NCBI RefSeq assembly: GCF_037392515.1
Contig: NC_090280.1
Span: 23,937,118 to 24,001,117, forward strand
From: Haliotis asinina
Lineage: Eukaryota > Mollusca > Gastropoda > Lepetellida > Haliotidae
Direction of reading: 5' to 3'
DNA: 64,000 bases
The notes under the pieces were generated by a model. The model worked only from the letters and a program-made list of their open reading frames with translations, did not search any database and was not told where the DNA came from. Position numbers and translations under genes: made by a program. Below, piece by piece: positions 11,801 through 23,800 of the stretch. Within the stretch, counting starts at the first letter, position 1; every line of letters begins with the position of its first letter.

Positions 11801-14800
11801 TGCTTACCTATTCTATCCCGTTTTATTCACAACATCGGTCTTTTCTGTCACATTCTTCTGAAATGTCAATGTCAAGGCCAACTCGATAAGGGAAGTACAA
11901 AACTTCTGTTTATTTCCTAAGTGAATTTTCACTTTGTGAGATGACGCATAATGAAAGTTCAAGAAAATCTAAATTCTCTTTTTGGCAGACTTTCAAAATC
12001 TGACGACAAATGTTATGTCCTTGTTTAATAAATGAATTTGATGTGATGAGAACATTTAATATGTTAACATGTAACAATACTTAGATCTGATAAAATAGTT
12101 TAGATCTATTCGAGTTCAAGTTTACTCTATTTTTCTGGATACAAGGTATAAATTTTTATTAAAAATATAATTAATTACAATTTCTCCTAGATCAAGTAAA
12201 TCCACCAAAAGCTGAATTTCACCACTTTCAAACCTACTTTGATTCTAGTCTCACGATTTGTCTTATAGATAATATTTAGGTGAACGTGAGGAAGGTTTTT
12301 TTTTCTATCTCACCTACTGAAGAGCTCGCTATCCTAGCTAGGATCTGTTACTCAACTTAGGACAAGGATAAGAGCGTTTCGAGAAAGGGTCTTATCTTAA
12401 CAGAAGGATGTCATAACTCCTGTCCTACTTGTCTTAGCTGGGACACTTTCGATAATAGGCATCCTGATCTTCAGTAACACGACTAACGGGATCGTGTGGT
12501 CAGGCTCGCCGACCTAACTGACACAATGCCTTCCTATGGCATCGTACCCCAGATGCAAAAACTTATGTTCATTCTGTTGATCGCTGGATCGCCCAGCCTG
12601 GACTCATTATTATTTACAGATCGCTGCCATATAGCTCAGTGCGGCTTTAAACAACAACCAAAATACTATAAAAATTGGAAAATATCTACAGGCGGCTCAT
12701 AGGCCTTGACATAACCCGCTCACTCACTTAGCCCCTTTTGTAGACATGCGCAGTGACATTTGTCGGTGCATCAGCACCTATTGTCAATAAATGATTCCGA
12801 ACCGGGTTCGTCCGGGGTAGAATAGGCCTTCAGCAACCCATGCTTGCCATTAAAGGCGACTATGCTTGTCGTAAGAGGCTACTAAAGGGATCGGGTGGTC
12901 AGGCTCGCTGACTTGGTTGACACGTCATCGGTTCCCAATTGCGCAGATCGATGCTCATGCTGTTTATCACTGGATTGTCTGGTCCAGACTTGATTATTTA
13001 CAGACCGCCGCCATAAAGCTGGAACATTGCTGATTGCGGCGTAATAGTACATTCATTTGTTATCCCGGCCAGATCTTGTTTCGTTTATGTTCGTTGTCAA
13101 TATATCCAAACATTGCATTTTAACGGATCTCTAACCGTAACACTCCTAAATATGTCAGCTTACTTGTACTCGATCACTGGTAATAGTCACCGAGTTGTTG
13201 GTATGTGTTAAGCGTCTTTGACAGTGTACACAAACTCGCAATCTCCATGTGACATGACACAACTCAACCGTCAGTTCTTTTATTGTTACGTGAACGCTTA
13301 CCTGACGTACTCTTGTACTAGATGTATGATCGTGTCACCTGTCTCCCCCTCTCATCTCGCCCCCATTCTAAATTCCCATGGGTGAGTCGGAGCTGTTATC
13401 GCAGTCACGTCAGCTACAGTACCCCTCAGTTCTCGTCCTTGACATTTCTCGCCTTGGGCGTCGTGTCTCTGCGAATGATTGTCTTTGAAAGTCATTGATT
13501 AATTTCAAGGGACAACTTGTCATTGTTTTCTGACTAAGTCAGATTGATTAGGCTTGATTGAAGACTTCAAGCGACACGTCACCCACGTAAGGATAGTGTC
13601 ACAATCGATCCCCTGTACGTAATGTTGTTATGAAAGCTGACTGAATGTGGGCGGGTAGTGTTCGCACAGATTTGATCCTCTTAGAGTGAGTGAATGAATG
13701 AGTTTAGTTTCCACCGCTGTTAGCAACATTCCGGTAGAGTCATGGCAGAGGTGACAAGGAATGGGAATCGCGTATTGTACCCATGTTTGAATCATACATG
13801 GATCGGCCGAAGACTACCCTACACTAGGCTACCCCACCGTACGTGCTCCTGTCTGATGGAACGTGCTTAATTCTGCGTTTTCACCATCGGGGGTCCAAAC
13901 AAGAAACTAAGTCATGCATGAATTTACATCACGACCCGACAGAATCAGGGCTCACAGTTGGTCTCATTACTATCAGTTTGCCGTGAGATTCAGTTGCTAA
14001 AATGAGACTGAAGTATTAAGGATGACCTACTTGCTGCTCATTCACAATCTTCTTTTGATTAACGTAAATGGCCATTTTTCTTTGAAACGTGTTTGAGTTT
14101 CAGTCCTGTGACTTGAATCCAGAGTTTTATATAAGAATCGGGTAATAATGATTAGTTGGTTACGAGCATTGATCTAAGATTATAGAGCATTGCCGCGTGT
14201 TTGTTACAAGGGCTAGGCACTGAAGATAGGTGGGTTACATGTGACTTGAGTATACAGATCCTTGCCTCGTGTTTGTTACAAGAGCCAGGTACTGAAGATA
14301 GGTAGGTTACATGTGACTTAAGTATACAGATCCTTGCCTCGTGTTTGTTACAAGAGCCATGCAGGTTCTGAGAGCATGGTGATTACAACATGTGATCCCA
14401 GTATACCTAGCCTTTATGTATTGGGGGTCTTTTTTGTTACAGCAGCGACATGTGTGTTTAGAGCCTTCCCGTACAAATTCCATCGTGTTTTGAAATAGAT
14501 GGCTTATTCAAATAAGCTTTATGCCCGTCCCTGATTTATTTGGATAATCAGCAATTGTATAGTTTGTAAGATCGTTTAGTGAAGTTAAACAATCAGGTGC
14601 TTGAAGGTATGTCGGGTGTGTTGCAATCAGCTCGGTCGGTGAGAGACGCAGTAACCGTTTTTATGTTCTGAATCGACCCACATTTACAAGTAGGTACAAA
14701 CACGTAGATTATTTACGTTTGACCCTGTTTGTTTAAACTACGCCGCCTCCAACGACGAGATACACAACAGTGAACCAGTCTCGTCTTCTACTGACCAGCC

Positions 14801-17800
14801 TGAGCTGGTTCATCTCATTGATAAATCTCCTCGATTTTACATTCATTAACCGACATAGCACGGACCGTTACATATCCGTGTTGGTCTAGGTAGGACCAGC
14901 CTGATATCACTGTCTGTGATAACCAAGGCATGAGTCATACACATAACTGTTGTTGCTGCTGCTGCTGCCTACGACACGTGGTGATGTGGAGGTGAAATTA
15001 CATCCAGCATCTCCTGCTTCAATATAGGAGTCGTCACTAGTCAGTTAGCGACTTATCCGATTATAATCGGTTAGATATATGGTAATGTTAATTTATAAAC
15101 ATTGCGAATATGCATTTTGAGACTTCGTAAAGACCTTCTGTGCGCGCTAGAGCAGATGTTGCGGGCGAGCGGATACATTTTAATGTATTGTGATTTAGCA
15201 CGTTGGACACTCTTGTGAATGTTCGGGTTGGAGTTAGAGTGTGTGTAGGTTGTAGAACCCACTACAGTAATTAGGTCTCCAATGTTTTTATTAATACTAG
15301 CCCTCACAAGTCACATCTACATACGCCACACTTAGTGTACGGTATGTCCTGGACTTTCGTTCTAAGTGTGTACTTACATAGGTTGTACACGACCCTAGAA
15401 AACCAATAGTTTGCACAAGAATCATTTTAGTTAAAATTTCGTTGCATCATTTAAAGTCATTTATCCTTCTTGTTGTGAAAATGACATTAGGTTTTTATCA
15501 CTGCTTGTTATTTTGGGCTGCAGTCAGTGCCTATCATTGAAAGAATGGAACACTGGAGATTATATTGACGTTTGTAAGTTTCATGCCGCTTTAAAAAATA
15601 TTCCTGCAATATTGCGGCGGGGGACGCCAGAAACGGGCTTAATACTTTGTACCCATGTGAGGAATTGATCTTATACGCTTTAATCACTAGGCTACCCTAC
15701 CGCCCCGATCTTGTCTGACAAAACCTTCTTAATTATGTCGTTTTACCATCGAGAGTCTAAACACGAAACTACTACATCCCTACCTATGACAGAATCAGGG
15801 CATACACTTAGGCGCATCTTATGGAGAATCGAACCTGGGTCTTCGACGTGACGAGCGAACGCTTCAACCACTAGGCTACATCAACTCCCTCGTGCGTGTT
15901 TGACGTGTCCACAATACAGTGCCGTCTTTCACGAAGCAACCTTCACTAAGGTTAACCATACCCCCCATTTTTTAACATCGCACTAACGTTACCTTAATGA
16001 CTTGGGATCACCTTAGTGTTTCGTGAAAGGAGACCCTGGTTCACATGTTCAGATGCCATATATACGTGGCATACATATTGGAAGACTAGCAACATTCTGA
16101 AAATATACAGTTTTGGTACAGCCAAACAACCCCATTTAACCTGAGCTCACTGGGCTTGGGGATTCAAACCTGGACTTTCTTCATTTAGGAGTTTGGATTA
16201 CAGAATGTCCTTGGCAGGATAACAGTGTGATTCAGGAACGAAAGGTGGGTTGTAGGGAGCTGCATGCGCTACAACATGACTTACCAATATATCAGAGACT
16301 GATAAAGTTTCCAGCATCCATGCCGGAACGCCATGCCCGTGTCAGCTCCGTCTTGCTGGACGCCATAGCTTCAAGCTATACATAACTTCTAATGTGTAGC
16401 TGAAGTTGATGTTAAAATGTTCAGTTAAGCAGGGTTATAACTTGCCAAATTATCCCAACGGGTTGGAAGCATGGTATCTTTTAAGTATACCATTTGAAGT
16501 TGCCCCCACTAATCCTAAAAGCACGATGCCATTTTTTCTTGAGCGCATATTTTTCGAGTAGTACAGTATATTTCTTTGGGGTCTTTTTCTATAGAACCAC
16601 TGGTTGTGTCGGAGTTACTTTGTGAATTTGAATATGATTTAAATGTACAACATGTTTGTGCTTAAATAACTTTTTTGACATCCTGTGGTGTTATAGCGTT
16701 GGTGAAGGGAGCTTGTCAAAAAGCTGCTGAGCATATTTAAACAGCAGATTAAGTGCAGCTCCGCCGACAGTTCCAAGGAAAGCAACGCGACTGTGCACGA
16801 TTACATCAGTGTGCTGTGAAATAGCAAAACGTAGAACATGTTGTAAACAGCCCTTGTACCAAGTTCCCTACGTGACCGACTTTCCTGACACCTGGTAAAG
16901 ACTTGTGGCCCAAACACACTCCCCCCGCCTCTTCCGAGCCCCAGCTCCAGTGCCGTACCCCAGCGACACGTTGGGCAGTGGGCATGGCACCGTCCCACCA
17001 AACGTGGAAGGCGATAGGCCGTCACAACATAACCTGTCACCCGTGTCCCTCTAACGTTTTACATGAGAGCCAGTCGCACCTACATTTGAAAACAATTCCC
17101 ACTTGTCCAGCTTACAATTGCTTAAATATGGCAGGAAGCTGCTCTGCCCTTATGAATGACAATTACAACTATAGGATCTAATAGTTATTGTTTAAAGTGG
17201 GTCACGATTGTGTTCGATAACGGAGCACTTTAGGCAGGGAGGGGTTAGGTAGCTAAATTGGACAGGTGGCACGCGACTGCTGGACCAGTCCACTTTTACC
17301 AACAGGGAGAACAGGCGGGTGCGAATCATCTCTGTGCCATCTTTTAATTTGCCTAAGGCAATTTATGAGATACGAAGATCCATAATTCCAGGTATATAAG
17401 CCTGTACGGTCTCGCTATCAAATAGTTGAGAGCTAAAGCCCGAGGAGGACAGAGTGTTTACCTCACCTGGACAAGGTCTTGCAACACGCCGGAACTCAGA
17501 TGAGATTTACCTAGCCGCTGTGAAACATATAATAAGGAGTAGGTTTGAGTCTATCAGAAACCTCGCCGATTCATTTCAGTGTTTGGGATTTGTGCTGTCC
17601 ACTTTCTGACTTGTCAGCCTAAGTTTGTGTGACTTTTGTGTCTACGTGTTACAACTACACTAGTATTAAGGCGTTCTTAGGCCACAGGCATCTAGCGCTT
17701 AAAGGTACGTTTTTACTTTTGTATTTCACTTTATTGAAGATAGTTCTCTTTTATAGGTATATTTTTAGAATTTATATATATGTTTGATAGGTACATCAAA

Positions 17801-20800
17801 TGTTATTTGTGTAGGTTAAGTTTTTTTAAGCTCGTTTATATGCACATATCCTTAACATTAGATTTGGTTTGAACTTTCTTTCCTATTTTTGACTGTGACT
17901 AACCTTTTAATTGGGCGTTTTCCGATTATACTGATGCTTATTGGAGTATGTCGGATACGTTATCGTCTTCGATATCCTCGCAGCAGTACGTTCCTCTTGC
18001 ATATCAGATTCACATTCCTCAGCTGTTACTCTTAGACTGGGAATTGCTGATCCTTCTTTTTATATGACCTTCACTTACATTTCTCTGTGGCTTACATCGA
18101 CGCTATTGATGCGTGGATGACAGTCCGGGCTGCATAGCAGGACTAGAAAAAATGTTGAAATGCTATGTATTGCACAGAGTTGACATTCAATTTAATTACT
18201 CTGTCTGAATGAATATGGTTAAGTGCAATGTAATTTTATGCTTTGGTTTTAAAACACTTTTTCAAGCTCAGTCCTTTTCATTCTGAAAGGTTTTAGCGCA
18301 CTGAATAGCAGGCTGACCATTTGCAGACACGTTAGAGAGTTACATCGCATGTACGATAGTCGGGTATGTGTCCGGCTTTGATGCGAGATAACTCTGATAT
18401 ATGACACTCCCCTAGTGCCACTATTAACGCGTTTAACCCCAGGCCTGGGCTGAGGCAGGACTCAGAGGCGCTGGCACGCCAGTGAACATCGATAAATCCT
18501 TGCAATTAAATCTACTACATTCTGCTACAATCAGAGAAGATATGAGTTATCAAGTACTCGGAGATGCTTTGCGAGAACATATCCCGTTTAGCTGGAAGTT
18601 CTTCTGAGGCTTGGAATAGAGATAGATTGCCTCTAAGTGTTGGATGTGAGAACAAGGTTAACCCGTCCGAGAGCCAGTCTTTCCATAGTCAGCCTTTTCA
18701 CATTCCCTGTGATAGTTAACGTGAACGTTTTTGACATCAGGTATGTACATGTCTGTGCGAATGTCAAACAAATCCCAGAAAACGAGATTTGCTTATTATG
18801 CCAGAAATATGTAGTTACGAAAACTTAAATTACTAATTAGAATAGTGACGTAAGTGGTCCTTTAGAAGTGTTTTGCTAAGTTATTATCGCAAGATGAATC
18901 GGTCTCATTGATGAGAATATATAACAGATAGTGTTGTATTACGAACATCGGCGATTGGAACGACGCAATTCATTCACAACTGAGGTGTAGAGGGGCGGGA
19001 CCTAGCCACGTGACTGTGACGTCACTGATACTCTCGAAGCCACAATGTGCGATACGTACACTGAGGGAGATAAATACCGCTCTTTGCCTCAAGTAGTATA
19101 CGGGAATGCCAGTCGCTGATAACTGATATGATATCGTAACCTCTTTAATTTACCTGGTGTATCACTCAGCAAAACATTTTGACATATTTTAACTTTGTCA
19201 GCAGTTATATCCTGTTTGAAAATTTGAAAGGTATTTTTATTTTCTTATTAATGCGCAAAGGCATTAGTGTATTTGGATGTTTGTATTTTTATTCTCCTTC
19301 TTGAAAATGTTAGCATTTTGTCTGAGGAACAATGATGTGTTTGATGTACATCTTTGACAGGTAGATATGAAAATAGAAGCACATTTTAGTTTATTAAAGT
19401 CTAGGTATTTCTATCAGTAGCATGTGTGGTATTTCACAAGTCTGTGTTGGTGAATTACATGGAGTCTAACTGGATATCTGTCATTGTGTTCAACAAACAA
19501 CGAGCTTGGAATCTGTCCGGCATGTTTCCTGCCAATCTTATCCTAGCTTGTGGTAAAGTTGACTCATGTCCTGTGCGTTGACCCTCCGTGTCATGTCCAC
19601 ACACAGCCAGGACACAAGTGTACATACCAGCGGTCAGCGTGACCCATGCGCTCTCCAGATGTGTCACGCGATATCATGAGAACAGACTGGTGTACAAAAA
19701 GATAACGATGAAGGGTATAGATTGCATGGAATGTGGAGCGCGTACGTCTGAAGAGATCAGACGCAGCTCTAGCAACTAGACAAGTCTGAAATAACACTTG
19801 AGATGTTATTTACGGACGTTGACGGCGATGTTGGTGTGTGTAGACGCCGCTCTTGTGGGTGTTCTTACTGAGCTCTTTCCTTCAAGTAGTCCAGGAATGG
19901 GGATCTGACGCTCGTCCTGGAAACGCTCTCTTTTCAGAGCCCAGTCATCCCGATGTCAATCTTACCGATTTGGTCACGTTCCAGAAAGCAATACTGTTGC
20001 TTCATCTACACCTTCTACTGGGAGTGGGTACAGCTGGAATTATGATATGAACGTAGAGAACATTCCTGCTGGCTATCACGTTAGGGTGTTAAGTTAACAG
20101 ATATTCATGTTCTATGTCATTGTGCGTTTCCTTTCACCTATTACAGTTAGGAAATGTGTGTATACAGATAACAGACATAGGGAAAGACAGATAACAGACA
20201 TAGGGAAAGGATTGCCAGGTCGTTGTACCTTATAGTTCAATTCGCATTTAGAACAGATAAAATGTTCAGTGAAATGTATTTTTTTTTCTTTTGTTGTTGA
20301 GAGGATAATTGTTTATCATGAATTACAATAACCAATTCAGATCCATGGTGCAGCCCTTTATTTTTAGTATTGAGGTCCAAAAAACAACCAAAGTGTGTTT
20401 GCATATTATTCACATTAATTGTTTATTTATGCATATTAGTTATTTGCAGTGAACGACCTGACCTGACAATAATTCTAATATTATCGACGACACCTTTACT
20501 TTAGTGTGAGTGAGATCAGTGTTTTTGATCCCGTGTCTCCTGGGTGGAAATAAACATTTAACGACTGTAGGTCTCGCTGTAGCTATCACCTATCAGATCT
20601 GATTGTAATGTGTTAATTCCGTAATAGCGAAAGAGAAATTAGGCATTCTTTGTCAAACCCAATATTTAATGATATGGTAGTCACGGTGGCAGTTGCCATT
20701 TTCCCATACGGTCAGAAATAACCAATTTCATTAACATCGTATATAGAGAAGACTAAACTATGTCCCGTGTAATACCATATTTGTGAAACGAGTGAATGGT

Positions 20801-23800
20801 TTGGTATGAAAAGAGAGCGAGCGAGTAAGACACCGATACCATTCACGATTTTGATAAATATGGTGTTGCACGGGACAAAGTTTAGTATTTGAGTTATTAC
20901 TCACCCAACATTAGCAAAATAATATCGAGCAAAGTACTTCTTTCCTACGAATTCAGCGAGTATGATGACACATTGCTTTCCGAGAGTCCATTAAGGTCTA
21001 ATACTACTGTGACAGAGGTATTAGCATTGTGACGTCGTGACTCTGACGTCATACATACGGCATCACGCGATGGTATTACACGACGTGTTAAACACCAATT
21101 ATTAAGCAGTGATATCTTCAGCGGGTGAGAGTAATACATGCAAATATCATCTCACTCGTATTACTAGCTGGCGTAATTGGCGTCTTTTTGTGAAAAGCTG
21201 AAAAAGACCCCACACTAGTACCAGTCTTTCAACTGATTTTACGTAACTCGTTTGAGACTTCTTTCACCGTTACTTGGAAATTCTGACAATTGCATCGTAA
21301 AACCAGTACTTTACACAAGCTCTTGCATTATCTTAATTAAATCTAAACTTGATGTATTCCGTTCATGTCTCAGAGACTGAAGCCTTTTTCTTATGAAAAA
21401 AAGTGTGATATAATGTAATGCTTCAATATTGGGTCCAATTTCATAAAGCGATCTCTGCGCTATGACTGCCGTAACTCTACGTATCTAAGTATCGGAAATA
21501 TGATAGTCATAGCACTATTGTCGCCTTGTGAAACGAGGCCGTGTTCACAAAACACCTTAGCTGTTTCTTATAAATGTGATGTAAAGCTCCAATAATTGTC
21601 GCAGAGACAAGTCTTTCCTATCCAACCTTATCAAAGTGATAGTTTCGTCTGCAGTGTCTGCTGATTCACACGCTAAGCCTCACCCGGCGGCCAAGCAACA
21701 ACCACAAACTAATCACCGATTTAATTGAGCCCAACAGCTGTTTGTTCTGTAATAAGCTGCAGATCACCACGAGTGAAAGAAGTGGTCTCCCCATTAGTCT
21801 GGACCCGTGAAGGACCCGGGGTAGAACAGGCCTTCAGCAATCCATGCTTGCCATAAAAGGTGACTCAGCTTGTCGTAAAAGGCGACTAACGGGATCGGGT
21901 GGTCAGGCTCGCTGACTTGGTTGGCACATGCCATCTGTTCCCAATTGCGCAGATCGATGCTCGTGTTGTTGATCAGTGGATTGTCTGGTCCAGACTCGAT
22001 TATGCACTGCCCGCCGCCATGTCGTTCGAATATTGCTGGGTGCGGCGTAAAACTCAGCTTACTCACCCCATTAGTCAGCATGGTTTTAGATTGCTCTGAA
22101 CAATACTGGGGTCAGTTGGATATGGGGAGACCACCAGAACTAGGATTCGAACACACAGTTATAGGTGTCATCTGGTCTAGGTCATCTGGAACGCCTAATG
22201 AGCGCTGCTCCCAAGTTCCCCCTATAACACAGCCAGATTCTCTTTGCACCAAGTTAAGATGTTGTTGCCATTGTTAGTTATTTCTAAGACATTAATTTTA
22301 TGAGATTTTATTGTAATCAGAATGCTGGCGTGATCTATTGTCTTCACTGATTAATTTCTTTTTCAGCCATGAAACTTACGAAACGGTTTTTGTTTTTCAG
22401 AACCAGTTGTTGTCACAGAGGACGTTGCTGTTGAGGACAAGCCAAAAAGTGCCCCTAACCTAATTGTTTCTGAGGAATCTACTGCGGTCCAGACAGCCCC
22501 TAAATCCTGTGTTGCAATGGCTACAGCAGTTGAGCCAGCACCTGTACTGACTGAAGAGCGGGATCTGTCTACTCCCTTGGGTGTACGTGAAGTAACTGAT
22601 GATGTTGTTGCTGCATCATTAAACTCTGCTCAAACATCTGAAAGTGCTAAGGCACCTGCTTCTCAAGAACAAGTAACAGAACCTGCTGCAGAGGAGTCAA
22701 AAGCAGAGTCTGCGCCTGCTGAACAAACTACAGAAGCCCCTCAACAATCTTCAGAACCCGCAGCTCAAGAAGAGACACCTGCTACACAGGCACCAGCAGA
22801 ACCAGCTCAGGAAGAAGCTAAGGCAGAGGCACCAGCAGCTGAAGAGAAGCCAGCAGAATCAACAGAAGAACAAAAGGCAGAACCAGCTGCACCATCAGAA
22901 ACACAAACTGAGCAGAAAGAGGAAGGTGCTCCGGCAGTAGAAGCAGCTCCGGCAGCTGAGACACCAGCTGAACCAGTTGCTGAGGAAGGAGTTAAGGCAG
23001 ATGAGGCAGCGCCAGTAGAGTCTACACCCCCAGCAGAGGAAGTACCTGCTGCTGAAGATAAACCAGCTGAGGCAGCACCTGCAGCTGAAGAGAAACCTGC
23101 TGAGGAAGAACCTGCTGCTGAAGAGGCACCTGCACCTGTAGCAGAGGAAGCACCGGCAGCAGAGCAGACACAGGCTGAGGAAGCACCTGCACCGGCAGCA
23201 GAGGAAGCACCTGCTGCTGAAGAGAAACCAGCTGAGGAAGTACCTGCAGCTGAAGAGAAACCAGCTGAGGAAGCACCTGCAGCGGAAGAGAAACCAGCTG
23301 AGGAAGTACCAGCAGCTGAAGAGAAACCAGCTGAGGAATCACCGGCAGCAGAAGAAAAACCAGCTGAGGAAGCACCAGCAGCTGAGGAGGCACCTGCACC
23401 AGCAGTAGAAGAGAAACCAGCTGCTGAAGAAGCCCCAGCAGCTGAAGAGAAACCTGCTGAGGAAGCACCAGCAGCAGAAGAGAAACCAGCTGAGGAAGCA
23501 CCAGCAGCAGAAGAGAAACCAGCTGAGGAAGCACCGGCAGCTGAAGAGAAACCGGCTGAGGAAGCACCGGCAGCTGAAGAGAAACCGGCTGAGGAAGCAC
23601 CGGCAGCTGAAGAGAAACCAGCTGAGGAAGCACCGGCAGCAGAAGAGAAACCAACTGAGGAAGCACCGGCAGCTGAAGAAGAAAAACCAGCTGAGGAAGC
23701 GCCGGCAGCTGAGGAGGCACCTGCACCTACAGCCGAGGAGGTACCTGCACCAGCAGCAGAAGAGAAACCAGCTGCTGAAGAAGCACCAGCACCTGCAGCT

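Larger units (their letters stand above)
5895..22400 (+). other. Intron 1 of BASP1-like gene, about 16.5 kb
   Basis: Bounded by GTTAGT at 5895 and TTTTTGTTTTTCAG ending at 22400. It contains SINEs of both families, several palindromic MITEs, a 72-bp tandem repeat and a 1.5 kb inverted repeat. No other coding exon was recognised on either strand, although small phase-1 cassette exons could be missed. Confidence 0.65.
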
